64,000 nucleotides of DNA, taken from Moniliophthora roreri (lineage: Eukaryota; Basidiomycota; Agaricomycetes; Agaricales; Marasmiaceae). The position numbers and the translations under genes are program-made. Each line of letters starts with the position of its first letter. The stretch's first letter is position 1. The DNA lies in NCBI GenBank assembly GCA_001466705.2, contig LATX02000211.1:1488001-1552000 (forward strand), in the 5' to 3' direction. The notes under the pieces are model-generated. The model made no database searches. It saw only the letters and a list, made by a program, of their open reading frames with translations, and was not told the origin of the DNA. Below are positions 35,545 to 47,286 of this stretch, one piece after another.

Positions 35545-36261
35545 CATCCCACATCGCCAATACAACCCTGATACAACCTCTGGGACTGGTTACAATGATT
35601 CTCAGTGTATCATAGCCAGTTGCTGGGGTGGTATTGGGTAGCAAGGGGGGATGACCATCAGTCATTTTTTCAGATGTAGTGTTCTGAGTATGATTTGCAT
35701 GCTTGTTCCAAATGATGACGGGGAGGCCTAGGCTTCAGACACATCAGACTCTTCAGAACTTTGAGAGCCTTTATCCAATCTGAGGGCATCTCAGTTGAGG
35801 CTGCTTCCATTCAATGTGGATGCTACTCTGAACTGTGTTGTCATTACAGTATCTGATAAATTGTAGTGGCTCAGTTGCTACTCATCAACACCATCAGAAC
35901 CTGTGCTTATCCCCTTCCTGAGGTCCAGCTGTAACAGGTCAAACCCAGTTTAATCCTCAGTCAGGAGAAAGCTATGGATCCCAAGAAATAGCAAGTGCAT
36001 GAGCAACCTGTAAACTAAAGGAATATATGGACATCTTTTAGTGTGTCTTGTTTCATGGCTCTTTCACTGCTTGAGAAATGATATCAATCATTTAGATACC
36101 AGGGAATCATGGTAGCAAAAAATCAGTCCATATGTTACCATAGCATCAATGTGAATGATACAGGTCACTGGCTCAGTTCAATCAACAACTGTGGGCTTAT
36201 GGAATGCCGCTCAAAGTATAAAGCAGGGGAGCACTCCAACCTTCAACACTCCACTCTTCAG
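35545..36261. other. No gene seen; right edge of the CpG-poor island
   Basis: No convincing coding region. CpG reappears from about 36.2 kb, just before the first exon of the next gene, so that gene's promoter lies at or in the island edge. Confidence 0.45.
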
Positions 36262-37796
36262 ATGTCAGGAATTCCTGAGAGTATTTCTGAGCTCTATACC
36301 GCCAGGTCAATCATTGTCTATTATGTCACCACAGCCTCGGTACGTCTGTCTGTGTCAGGCAATTGGCTTGTGGTTTAGCTAACGCAATGTGTTAGGCCAT
36401 GTATTTTGCATATGGTATGTAAAATACCATTTTTCAGCGAAGCACTCAAATGACAGTCCTTTCACAGGCTTGTACATTCTGCTTTTTGGAACGTCCATCT
36501 ACATCATGCACTGCCACCAGCAAGAGCAAGGAGATGAAAGGCTCGACAACAACTTGTACTCATTGTTGACGATCATTCTCTTTGTCCTGTCCACGGTGTT
36601 TGTCGTGGATTGGACCATTGAATCAATTCGCGGCCCCAGTGCTGTCTTTAACATGTTTAAAACTGGAAGCACCCAACCGATGGTAGATTACTACTTGAAC
36701 AGTCCAGGAAAGATTGTCGCCAAGTAAGGATGTCTTTACTTCTGCATTCTATTACCAATGCTCGCTGCAGCTCGTTTAATGGCTTGGTTCCCATCTTTCT
36801 CAAGTATGCATGTTACCTGATCAATTATGAGGAAAGCTGACTGGCATTCAGTATAGCGGCGGATTACATGCTGGTCAGTGGTACATATCATGTGTCAAGG
36901 TCCAGTTCATGTATACCCCTTGTTTCTGTAGATTCATCGCTGCTATGTAATTTGGAGCTCTAGAAAGCGAGTTGCCATACCTTTGATAATAGTGTCAGTT
37001 GCCACAAATGGTATGCACATCACCTTTTGCTTTCCTTGGCTTATTGATGATTTGTCAATCCAGCCACTGCACTTGTTGGCATTATAATTGACCTCATCTA
37101 CCTTGCTCGTGACATACCGGAGTCTTTGCACCATATTGGAAATGCTTTGGTTGTAGGATCTGATATTAGTAGCGCGGTCATTAATTCGCTGATTACTCTG
37201 CTAACTGGTACGTCTTGGCCCCTTACCAGGTACATCCTATCTACTCACTCACCCATCTAGCTGGACGTATGTGGTGGATCCACCGACAAGTCCGTACTCA
37301 AGCTGTTTATGCAAGCGATACACTTGTTGGCACAATCTCAAGAATCATGTGAGTTGGTCGCTACTCTGCGTGCTATAAGACATTGCTTAGAGGAATCATC
37401 CATTTTCGTATCAGATTGGAGTCTGGGATAATATACCCAGTGTTCATCGTGTTAAATCAGGTGGTTGGACAAACATCGACGCCTGATGAAGCACCTTTCA
37501 GCCTTTACCCGCTCGCTGTCTTAAGTGCAGTGAGTGACACAACTCACGTAAATCCGCTTTCACTGATCGAGCCACAGGGAATAGCCCCAACTTTAATCAT
37601 AGTTCGTGCGAAACTTGGCAAGGGTATCGAGAGTTTGCACAGCCAGGTTTCTGAAATTCGTTTTACGAGTCGGCCTGCACCGAACGAAGGAACCATTATA
37701 AGACCACAGGCCCAAGTGCACTCCATCGGGAATATCAGAGCACCTATGGAAAATGATGTGTATGTTGGGATGTCCAAGGAAGCGACTGCGGTATGA
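36262..37796 (+). CDS. Agaricomycete multi-spanning membrane protein, paralogue 1
   Basis: Function unknown. A predicted seven-helix protein family shared by five genes here. Exon 1 (36262-36339) gives MSGIPESISELYTARSII. It is followed by a 19-nt micro-exon (36396-36414), exon 3 (36468-36723, GLYILLFGTSIYIMHCH, YSLLTIILFVLSTVFVVDWT), exon 4 (36771-36803), a 22-nt micro-exon (36852-36873, IAADYML) and exon 6 (36932-37010, IHRCYVIWSSRKRVAIPLII). Downstream come AGRMWWIHRQVR, YASDTLVGTISRI, LESGIIYPVFIVLNQVV and the signature GIAPTLIIVRAKLGKGIES, then a polar tail to the stop at 37796. The start is set by homology to the paralogues (MSSQIPEELSDFFSV, MSSTIPEELMPFLSV). It appears intact. I know no assigned Pfam role. 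Confidence 0.78.
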
Positions 37797-38446
37797 TCAG
37801 AGATATGCTTTCTACGTGACTACTCGCCCTTCCAACCTTTACTCCTCCACACTCAGACGTCTGCATTCCACCTTGTTTTCACGGCTGAATCCCACTTTTT
37901 TGAATACCTTCATCTCCCCCTCTACACCTGGGCCCGGACATCCAAGTCTATTACCTCTCTCTCACCGAGTTGAATTTCGTCATGTGCGGGAAGCTGCTGT
38001 TTGTGCTTTGTGGAACCTAACTAGGTTGGAGAATTGATGTGAGAGGGCAGCATCAAGTGAGGACGACGAATTCAGGTGAAGAGGGGAGTATATGCAGGAG
38101 AAACCGAGGCCGCAGGTATTCGGCACTATCATTCCCGAAATTGTATTTCCTTCTCGTTCGTATTTGCATTTCCCGTTGTGTCTTGCTACACGTATTAATT
38201 TACAGTATGCTTGATTATCACAATGTGAGAGCCCAAAATCGCATATCTGCGGAAATGAAAATCCAAATATGAATCTGGATATATAAAGCGCTCGAAAATG
38301 CTCAGGTTACCTGGTTACTGCATTGATAAGAATCTAAATAGGAACAGAGGTGCTTAGACACAGGATAGGGATGAAATCGTAACACTAGCCGTCCAGGCTG
38401 ATCAATAATGGTACATGTGGATCTCCTTTTGTTATTATTGTACTTG
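37797..38446. other. Intergenic, no gene seen
   Basis: Between convergent genes (membrane protein + and F-box -). Only short frames without recognisable content. Confidence 0.45.
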
Positions 38447-39949
38447 TCAATCCCTTCGCTGCGTAAGCTGCTCATGATTTGGGGAAATAGATATCCTGTT
38501 GAAGGAAGCGCCCTCGAGTATTCCTACGTGAACCATAACGGCCATAAGATCCATTAAAATTTCATCCGTAAGGCCTCTTCGACGAAAGCGAGTAACGTAT
38601 CTTGAGAACCCCGGAGCAACTCTTTTGATATGCTCAAGAAGCGCCTCTAATGCCGGATATGTCCCCTCTTTTAAGTGATTGAAGATCCAGGCATAATCAA
38701 GTGTTTCTGGGTACCACGCCAAACCGGAAATTCGCTTCCAACAGGCGCCTCCTGTGAGGATGCTTCAGCTTGAATAGCTACGGGATTTGAACAAACGCAC
38801 CGGGTATCGAGCATTTCACCAGTGTTAGACATTTGTCGCCGTATAACGCAACAAGTTCATATTGCTGATCCAAGGAGAGCGCGTAGTGGACAGGTGTTGA
38901 CCACAGGAATATCCGAAGATTGGGTAACCGAGATATGTATTCCCCCACTAGGTTGCGATTCACCTTTGATCTTGGATGAGTGTAATATGCAAAGATGATT
39001 CTCATGAAACAAACCTCCGTCCAACCCAGTTGTTCGTCGTTCTGGACTCGGCCCCACAGCGCGTCCAATCCATCAATCTCGAGTGCCTCAAGTGTCGGGA
39101 TTTCCGAGGATACGCGTTCAATCAGGTCGACGCTCAACCCAGATCGCATCTTGATCGCCAATAACTTGATATTCCTTTGCCTGCGACTTCCACAAATCCA
39201 GTTTGTTATCAATGCTGGCGAGGATGGCAGAGTAGAATATGTATACCACCTGAAATCGATGATTGAAAGGCGAGGACAAGCTGCATTGGCGAATAGTGGG
39301 GAAATGGCATAGTGGCAACTAAGCTGTCGAAGGGATGCAAATGATAGTTGCCCTTCCTGATATGTGAGAACATCGAAATGCGGATCCACGCGATATGGGA
39401 ACAAAATGAGTACTTCCAAGGTGTCCCCGTGCCATTTTAGAAATGAGATAATGAATTTGTATGTAGAGGTTGGCAGTGTGAGATGTAGCTTTTTTAGGAA
39501 AGGGAAGCTGCATATAGGTAAGAATTCGACTGGAAAGGGAAATGGTGAAGGGGAGGAATCGATGTTGAGAGTTTCCAGATTTGGTATACGCATCAAAACG
39601 TCAAAGAGGAGACGCAGTATGGCATAAAGAGGTTTTTTCTTGTGATATCTGCATAAAGGTACGGGTGAGTAAGAACCTAAAGCTTGCCGCTAATATAAAA
39701 AACTTACTGTATAGGTATCCGAAATGTAAGTTTGCGCACGGATTGTGCAGCCAATGAGTTTGCGTGTAGTGTCTTCAACACGCGGATAATCCTTGGCGCC
39801 GGAATCCATCTCAAGGAAACTTGTTTGTAGATGCGAGGCATCGAAATGCAATGAAGTTGCTTTGATACGAGGCAAGCAGCAAGTAAGGTTGACCGTGAAG
39901 AATGATGCAGAATCACCTTGATAACTTCCATTGGTATGATTAAATCCAT
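38447..39949 (-). CDS. F-box protein with leucine-rich C-terminal region
   Basis: A probable substrate adaptor for an SCF ubiquitin ligase. Exon 1 begins MDLIIPMEVIKVILHHSSRS (39949) and continues TLLAACLVSKQLHCISMPRI-YKQVSL, the classic F-box-like opening of mushroom proteins. After an intron at about 39710-39650 a long exon encodes irregular leucine-rich repeats (MMRIPNLETLNIDSS, FPFLKKLHLTLP, GDTLEVLILFP, IPTLEALEIDGLDALWGRV). A last exon gives KRISGLAWYPETLDYAWIFN and ends at 38447. Splice sites around 38780-38745 and 39650-39710 were judged by eye. No stop interrupts the chosen path. The substrate cannot be guessed. It is convergent with the membrane-protein gene on its left. Confidence 0.65.
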
Positions 39950-40667
39950 GCTGAGGTGAATGGAGGACGCGAGAGATGTGGTGGTTCAAAAGAAAGAAAA
40001 GGAAGGATAAGATAATCAACATCATGACGTGTGTAGGCTGGCAGCAAACGCCCGAGAAGCGCTCGCGTGGAAATGTGACTGCTCTGTTACATGTCACACT
40101 TAATTCCTTTTCAACGACGACGTCGACAGCCGTTATTCGCCTTCGATATTTCACTTCTTCCTTAACGTGGATTATATATAAGCTTGCATTGTAATTTCTC
40201 CCTGACTTTTTCTCTGTACCTTACCTAGCTCAATAGCCCACTTCCGTCTCACGCCATCACTCTCAGTTCCTTAATGAAAGCTATTCTCTCAATGACGACC
40301 AAAGAGTCATATCTGTCGCCCATTCCACTACTTCAACATCTTCCCCACGACACAAGCCACCAAAAATCCATCAAATTTAGCTGCTTGTTTCGACTCCTTT
40401 GGCAACCCTATCCTAATTCTTCGTCTTTTCAGTTCTCTCTTGCCTCCTAGCATAAATTGATTACTTCTCGTGTTGCGTTGGAGTGCGGGAATATGGGGTA
40501 ACAGGCGCTTTTTTTATACTCCACACTTCCGCATCTATCGCTGAGATCATCAGTGAACCTAGCGCAAATATGACGACTAGGCTTATGAGGATAGTAGCAG
40601 TTCAAGTATAGTTCTGTGAGATCTATCCTTTATTTCCTCGTTTACCAGGTACTAATGTTATCTATAG
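39950..40667. other. Promoter side of the F-box gene; no gene seen
   Basis: No supported coding region. The stretch ends where the tannase-like fragment begins; CTATAG at 40662-40667 is the old exon-4 splice acceptor of that gene. Confidence 0.45.
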
Positions 40668-41246
40668 GACTGGTTCCGCTACGTCATTTACAGCACATCC
40701 TTCGACATTTCCCATGTTACCATGCCCGAGTACTTACACGCTATCGCTGTAGACCCACTCAATGCTTCGACCCGGAAAGGCGACATCTCAGCTTTCCGAG
40801 AGCGAAACGGCAAGCTCATCACTTATCACGGACAGCAAGATGGTCGTATTTCACCCATCAAATCTGAACGGTATTACAAACATGTCTCGAGTACCATGGG
40901 GCTCTCACCATTGTCTTTGGATGATTTTTATCGGTTGTTCAGGATCAGTGGTATGGGACACTGCTCAGGCGGTACGGGTGCATCAGAGATCGGAGGGCAA
41001 GGATCTGCTGCCGGAAATACAAAGTTGAATCCGGAGAGTAATATATTGACAGCATTAGTGAGATGGGTCGAGGAAGGTGTTGCGGATCCAAGTTTAACAA
41101 TGGGAGCATATCATCGGGTGTGGCTTTTAGCAGGCGTCATTGTCGATTTCCGTTCAGGAACACCTATGACGGAACTGGGGATAGCACCAAACCGGAAAGT
41201 TGGACATATAAATTACCAGAATAGTTATATATTGGGATACGACTAG
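40668..41246 (+). pseudogene. C-terminal fragment of a tannase/feruloyl esterase gene
   Basis: Corresponds to the last exon of the two full genes at 45.5 and 55.8 kb, preceded by the same intron acceptor but not by exons 1-3 (about 330 residues are missing, including the catalytic Ser). It keeps DWFRYVIYSTSFDI, HGQQDGRISP (catalytic Asp region) and GHCSGGTGASEIGGQG (His-Cys). After WVEEGVA about 16 bases present in the other copies are deleted, shifting the frame so the normal ending (..TKPESWT) is lost. A dead segmental-duplication copy. Confidence 0.9.
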
Positions 41247-41298
41247 CAGACAGCTGTACTACTACACATACAGTGTACTCAGTACTGTGCTACCTTCA

Positions 41299-41391
41299 TC
41301 AGACTAGCCCAATACCATCTTCGTGTAGTAGTCCTTTGAGAAGATCACCAAGGGTTGTATCTACATCCTGCTCGATCTCAATTGGATATCC
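41299..41391 (-). pseudogene. F-box gene tail downstream of the tannase fragment
   Basis: Minus-strand frame GYPIEIEQDVDTTLGDLLKG then LLHEDGIGLV and a stop. It resembles the tail LKGLLHGDDIGLAWVEVQ of the F-box pseudogene that follows the 45.5 kb tannase, in the same tail-to-tail position. Confidence 0.6.
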
Positions 41392-42887
41392 CTAGAGTTC
41401 TAAGGAGCGCTTCTGACTCGGGTACACAACTAAGCACATCACCCGGTAACGACAGCGAGCCGCGTGTGATAACCGACGGTTCAGGATTGATGCATACGAA
41501 GACAATGAGGACAACGAGATTTGTGTCGTACGAGTAGCTGTACTGCGTCATGATGGCCGAAAGAGGAAAAGGTAGCGTGGGTAAATCTGACAAATCTGAC
41601 ATTACCTTTCCTTTCACACCACTGCCACCAGCCTTGTTGTCATTTCCTCTTCGCTTTGAGGCAGATTGCTATAAGCCAGTATAAACGCCGAACAGCCAAG
41701 AACAAAGGAAGGCACTTCATCTCTGTACACGCGCCTAATCTTCTACATCTCCAATGTCAAAAAAGTACCGCCGTAGCCCGTGAGTCGATTGGCTGGAGAA
41801 GGGATAACGTTCTTCGGAAGTGAGAATTCTGAGCAGGGTACCGGATCACACTACTTATAATATACTGGGCCAAAAGTCATTCCTCGACACTGAATCATGA
41901 ATCCCACCTGACTAGTACAGCTCTCACTCCTCAAGCCCTAATACTGTTTTCCGACAACCTGGTACTGGTTTCTTCGGACGCTGGTCCTATCAGAAAGCGG
42001 CATGAATATTCCAATCAAACAATGCTCGTTGGCGTCGGCGCTTGTATCAGATTCGATTCAAACGTCAAAGGTCCATTTCATACAAATTTCGAGCGCGTGC
42101 TGAAGGCTGATAGGTTTCAAGATTTAGAACGGAGCCCAGGGTACGTACCATGAGGCTAGCAATATTGAACTCCTGCGAGCCTACTGGCATATCTTCGAGC
42201 ATTATCATTCGAGATCCCTCATATTCGGATGTTGCTGTCGGCTCCTTTGCGGCGCCTGGTGCTTTTTGTATATTGGATTTTGACCAAATCTTAAGGGATA
42301 GATGGCTGCTGGACCTTGAAGGTGAGACACAAGGAAACTCTATCGTATCCAAGGCACTGACGAATCAAAGTATGTGCAGGCTCGCCGTCTTGATCCCATA
42401 GTCGACGTTTATCACTGGGAGTTGCCGGCATAGGTACGCTAATATCCTGCGAAGGTCGGGATTCAAAACTCAGTCGGCTCCCTCGTCAGCCATGAGACTT
42501 GGGCATTCCATCTCCCAAAAATAGAGCAGTCAAGCTGCCGGATTTCTCGTTTAGGTCATAGCATGTGCTTGCGAAGACGACTAAAGGCCAGTATTCGTAC
42601 ACCAGAACGATGCCATTCCACGCTACTTGGATTTCTTCTTGGTAGCCCTGAGCACCGCTCATAAACAGCAAATCGCTCGGCGCATGTTTCAAGCATTCAG
42701 CCGGCTCTGTGTCTCAAAGAGCCGAAGCCATTCCTCCAAGTTGTCTGCCGAGCTTGATATTCGAGTCGTTTCGTTTCTTGATCTTTTTCCAAATCAAAGC
42801 TGCGAAACGTTTTAAAGCTGGTTCTTTCTTCCACTTCACAGCGCAAACATTCACTCTCATTTGCACCTCCTCTTCAGCACCAGTACA
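41392..42887. other. No confident gene
   Basis: Minus-strand frames with protein-like stretches occur (SEYEGSRMIMLEDMPVGSQE near 42200; WNGIVLVYEYWPLVVFASTC near 42590) but stops separate them and I recognise no family. This may be a decayed gene. Confidence 0.35.
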
Positions 42888-44362
42888 ATGTTTCGCCCTT
42901 CATTCTTTCTTCTCAGCGTCCTCGCTAAAAGAACCCTCTCGCTTGCTCCTGGAGACCTGACCGTCTCTTTGAAGGCAGTCTCACCTTCTGTACCCTCTGT
43001 CGACAACATTACCATCACTGCCATCGTATCCAATCCCACCGCTTCTGACCTCCGCGTTCTTGCCGCCAACAACATTCTGGATACATCCGCTACAAAGTCC
43101 TTTGATATCAAGGCGGCTGATGGCAGAAGAAGTTCCACTTGCTGGTGTTATGGTTCGTATCACTATCTGTAAACCCGATTAGTCGCAACATAATCTTATC
43201 ACCATTCTCATAGGCTTCGTACGACTTTGGCCACGATTCTCTCTACTTGACAGTTCCAGCAGGCAACTCGGTTGCACTCAACTACAGCATCAGCACCTTC
43301 TACGACTTTTCGTTCCTCGCAGCAGGCACTACCTTTTCTATTACCCCATTTCCGCTCGTGCCAGCACCATTCAAAGCTCCTTGGAAGATTCCTCTCCGTT
43401 GAAAATTGAAACCAACACTGTTGAAGTGACTGTCACTTCTGTACCTGAGTTTAACGTGCTTTTTCACTAGTCTGCGCAGGAGGGGAGAGCTTGACGAGAG
43501 AACATCGACCCCTATGTGCTCTGACGGCGGAAAGAGGCAGACTATCGCTGATTCGCTGAGATATGCAAAATCTTTGGCGGGCGGTGCTGCGACGGATATT
43601 CAGACACATCCCAACGGACCTCAATACGAAAGGTACTTTGGAAGAAACTCGCAGCCTGAGATCTGGTGGAATCTCGATGTGGTTAGTATTTACAGCTTCA
43701 AAAATCTCGTGCTGACCCGGATGATTTCCATGTCTATGATAGGTCGCTGGGGATTTGACTTCAGATCGAAAGTGAGTATCAAATTATGCGTCTTTACTAT
43801 ATCTGACTGTTGTCGCAGTATAGCATCTACTGCTCCACTGATTTTAGCAGCGAGAACCAGTTCTGCATCAGCAACCCCGCCGTGATAGCGTTCACAGTTA
43901 TGAGCCCTGATACGCCGGTACGTTGACCGTGGCACTCTCTCGTGGTCTACGTACGATGCTTATTGTTTTTCACCTCAGATCTACGTTTGCGACCTATTCT
44001 TCAGTGCAGGAAACACGCCAACGGTTTGCCAGAGTTAGTCTTCAATTTGTAGATGCTTTCATAAGAGCATCCCGACTGATAAATATGCAGATGGATACGA
44101 TTCGACACATGTCCAGTAAAGGTGGAATCATTCTTCATGAGCTTGCCCATGCGGTTTTCGGTGCCACGGATGTTACATGTGGGTATATATATCTTTCCTA
44201 GATGGCTGTAGTGCGTGCACCGCTCTCTCACCCGCTGACAAAAAGAGGAATGCTGGTATGTGCTACGGTTTCTTCTCCGGGATATCGGGGTCTTGCATTG
44301 ACGCCAAGGAACGCTGAATAGACAACTACCGATGCATGGGGTTGAATATCTATCAGGACTAA
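42888..44362 (+). pseudogene. M35 (deuterolysin / lysine-specific type) metalloendopeptidase, frameshifted
   Basis: A secreted zinc peptidase of the aspzincin family. It begins MFRPSFFLLSVLAKRTLSLA (signal-like), then a beta-rich N-terminal domain (GDLTVSLKAVSPSVPSVDNI; VALNYSISTFYDFSFLAAGT). The peptidase domain has MCSDGGKRQTIADSLRYAKS and YERYFGRNSQPEIWWNLD, then after introns VAGDLTSDRKYSIYCSTDFS, GGIILHELAHAVFGATDVTC (zinc motif HELAH), CSACTALSPADKKRNADNYR, ending CMGLNIYQD at 44362. The peptidase exons join in frame. The N-terminal half needs frame changes near 43125, 43345 and 43455 that introns do not explain. I call it a likely pseudogene; base errors are the alternative. Confidence 0.62.
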
Positions 44363-45257
44363 AACTGCATCTGGGGACCGTTGTAGATGTAGGAGGGGCG
44401 CCTTCGATAAAGAAAAAAGGGCGAGTATTGAATTATTGTCTATTGTCTATTTTCTCTTTTTGCCGCCTACTCGTTAGATCTTTTTCATGGGACTCGGGGA
44501 ACTCAATCACTTGACGTTCACCAACTCAAACTCGGTAAAAGGTCCAAGCCCTCGAGGCATCGTGCCACTTTTGATTGACAGATCAATTTGGCAGACTCTT
44601 GGGTATAGTGAGCAGGGACAAGCTACGAGGCCCTCTGAGTCCATGACCCCGTCGCAACAGGCGAGATGAATGGCACGTTTCCTTTCATACGAGCAAGAGC
44701 GTTCTGAGCTTGTACATTGTCAAAGAGACGGAAGGAAAACCTTCAAGTCCAGAAGCTTCCGTTCCTGGGATACTATTCCTGCCTGGGGCTCGGTTTTATC
44801 CTTCCTAGCCCGGCTACCCCCACATTCTCAAGAAGGATAATACTTCTGTCCGTGTGCGGCGGCATCGCGTATATATCAAGGAGACCTTAGAAGAAACGAT
44901 GCTCGGTTGCTGAAGGATCAAAGGATATTGTTAGTAGCCCAATGAAAGATAGTACTTCGTCCGTGCCCCGGTGAGTTTCTAAAGGATCTAGCTTGCGATG
45001 GGGTCGGGCAGAGAGCTGTCAGGGAAGCAATGGTGGGAATACTAAGGTCACGTTGAAACTATAAGTCGACCAAGCTCTCGGATGACTTCAGAAAACTTGA
45101 TAGATTATTCTGCTATCTTTCAAATTCTTTGAGTTGATCTTGGTATAGTCGACGTCCAACTTTCCCAGAACAGTAGAACTGTAGCACAAGGTAGCTAGAG
45201 AGTAACCTTATTCAAGACACAGGATTCAAGATCACCAGCGAATTTGAAGAAAAGAAG
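44363..45257. other. No gene seen
   Basis: Downstream of the M35-like gene and upstream of the tannase promoter block. Frames are short and unremarkable. Confidence 0.4.
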
Positions 45258-45293
45258 TTCACGCGGTGCCTGCGCATGACGCGTTTCGTGTGA
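45258..45293. promoter_or_regulatory. Conserved upstream block of tannase gene A
   Basis: TTCACGCGGTGCCTGCGCAT continuing into GACGCGTTTCGTGTGA, 196-231 bases before the chosen start. Nearly the same block precedes tannase B (55457-55491), while surrounding sequence is less alike. It contains TGACGCGT, including the MCB-like core ACGCGT. Confidence 0.5.
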
Positions 45294-45488
45294 AGACACG
45301 TGTAATTTATTTTCAAAAAACTCTCTTCCAAGCCACCACCATCACATACTCCATGAATTACGCCCGTCCCTGAGCTCAGCATTCATGAGACCACAGCAAG
45401 AAAATAGCTGTTTCGAAACAGATATAAAATCAGACAGAATGCTCCACGAAATTACACGGTTTCCGACCTCAGCTTCTGACGTGTTTCG

Positions 45489-47229
45489 ATGCTCTTGCCA
45501 ATATTGGGGCTTTCATTCAACGCAGCATTCGATTTCGATTCGGCATGTTCGACCATCGGAACTCAGGTCGCCAGCATTCAGAATGCTAGCCTTGTCCTCA
45601 CCGAATCTGTACCTGCTGGAACGACTTTGGCGACATTCCCAGTCTTCGATGCCTCCTGTGGGTCGAAATCACAGGTGGTCTCGACAGATATCTGTCGAGT
45701 AGCTTTAAATTTCACTACGTCAGAGACATCTGGGATTTATATGGAGAGTTGGCTGCCTAGGAATTGGACAGGTCGGTTTTTAAGTACGGGCAATGGTGGT
45801 TTAGGAGGATGTGAGTAGCGGCTTTCTCTTGTTCCAGTTTTTAGTCACTAACGATCTTCGAAGGCGTTGGATACGGAGATATGGCATATACTTCTGCCTT
45901 GGGTTTCGCTACGGTTGGAGCTAACAATGGTCACAATGGAGGTAGTGGTGCCCCGCTCGAGAATAGGCCTGAAGTTCTTGCAGATTTCGTGTTTCGATCG
46001 TGCGTAATCCTGGACGTCTCAAGCCATCATGATGCTGAAATTCCTCCTATTCACTACAGGATCCATACCAACGTCATAGTCGGCAAGGAAATCACACGGT
46101 TATTCTATGGATCCTCTCACCAGAAGTCCTACTATTTCGGATGCTCCACCGGGGGTCGTCAGGGTCTCAAATCCGTTCAAGACTTTCCGGAAGACTTCGA
46201 TGGTGTCATAGCTGGTGCCCCAGCAGCAGATTGGAACGCCCTAATGGGCTGGAGCGGTCATTTCCTCGGTCTGACTGGTATTCCTGGGCAGCCTTCATTC
46301 ATACCCCTGGACCTTTGGCGCGGCCTCATCAGCGAGAACGTACTCACGCAATGCGACGGGATTGACGGTGTACTTGATGGAATCATCGAGGATCCCAATC
46401 TCTGCAATTTCGACCCTTCAGAGCTCCTCTGTAACGACGGGGAGACCACAGAATGCTTGACCGATACGCAGGTCGAGACTGTTCGTGGAGTGTATAGTGC
46501 GTGGAGAGACTTCGAGGGGAATGTTCTCTACCCGAGGCCTCAGCCCGGTGCTGAAAGTCTGGCAATTGGCTTTTATGGTGGAACACAATTCCCAATCACC
46601 GCTGTAAGTTCCAATACTTCAAGTTTTTCTTCGCTAGGTACTAACGCCAACTACAGGACTGGTTTCACTTTGTTGTCTACAACACGTCCCTTGACGTTAC
46701 GGAAATCACTCTACCAGAATTCCTACATGCCATCGATCTCGACCCATTCAACATCTCGACCTTCAAGGGCGACATCTCCGCCTTCCGGGACCGGAACGGC
46801 AAGCTCATCACATACCACGGACAACAGGACGGTCTTATTTCACCCATCAACTCTGAACGTTATTACGAGCGTGTCTCGAGTACTATGGGGCTGTCCCCGT
46901 CGTCTTTAGACGACTTTTACCGCTTCTTCAGGATTAGTGGCATGAGTCATTGTGCGGGTGGTACGGGTGCATCACAGATCGGAGGGCAAGGATCTGTTGC
47001 CGGAAATACAAAATTGGACCCGGAGAGTAACATCTTGACAGCGTTGGTGAGATGGGTCGAGGAAGGGGTTGCGCCGGATACTATTCTTGGATCCAAGTTC
47101 AACAATGGGAGCCTGTCTTCGGGCGTTGCTTTCAGTCGGCGCCATTGTCGATTTCCGTTCAGGAACACTTTCGATGGAGATGGAGATACCACCAAGCCCG
47201 AAAGTTGGACATGTGTATTACCAGCCTGA
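45489..47229 (+). CDS. Tannase/feruloyl esterase family protein A
   Basis: A secreted serine esterase expected to cleave ester bonds in tannins or feruloylated plant cell walls. Exons: 45489-45810, 45864-45999, 46060-46603 and 46657-47229, totalling 1575 bases (524 residues). The start MLLPILGLSFNAAFDF is a short signal-like peptide, followed by FDSACSTIG. The nucleophile motif is YYFGCSTGGRQGLKSVQDFP (Cys-Ser pair), then DFDGVIAGAPA. Asp lies in HGQQDGLISP and His-Cys in SHCAGGTG, completing the family's CS-D-HC pattern. WVEEGVAPDTI and KPESWTCVLP close the protein. No break is seen. It is convergent with an F-box pseudogene 57 bases away. Tannase versus feruloyl esterase activity cannot be decided from sequence. 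Confidence 0.9.
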
Positions 47230-47286
47230 TACATTCGTATAGGAGGAAACTGTACTTCGATACATACGCGAGCCATTGAATAGTAT

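Noticed and set aside
37753..38272. Frames after membrane paralogue 1
   Set aside because: Overlap the stop of the real gene or lie in intergenic sequence without family resemblance.
41355..41617. Opposed frames after the tannase fragment
   Set aside because: Only the short F-box tail (41299-41391) has support; the rest is chance.
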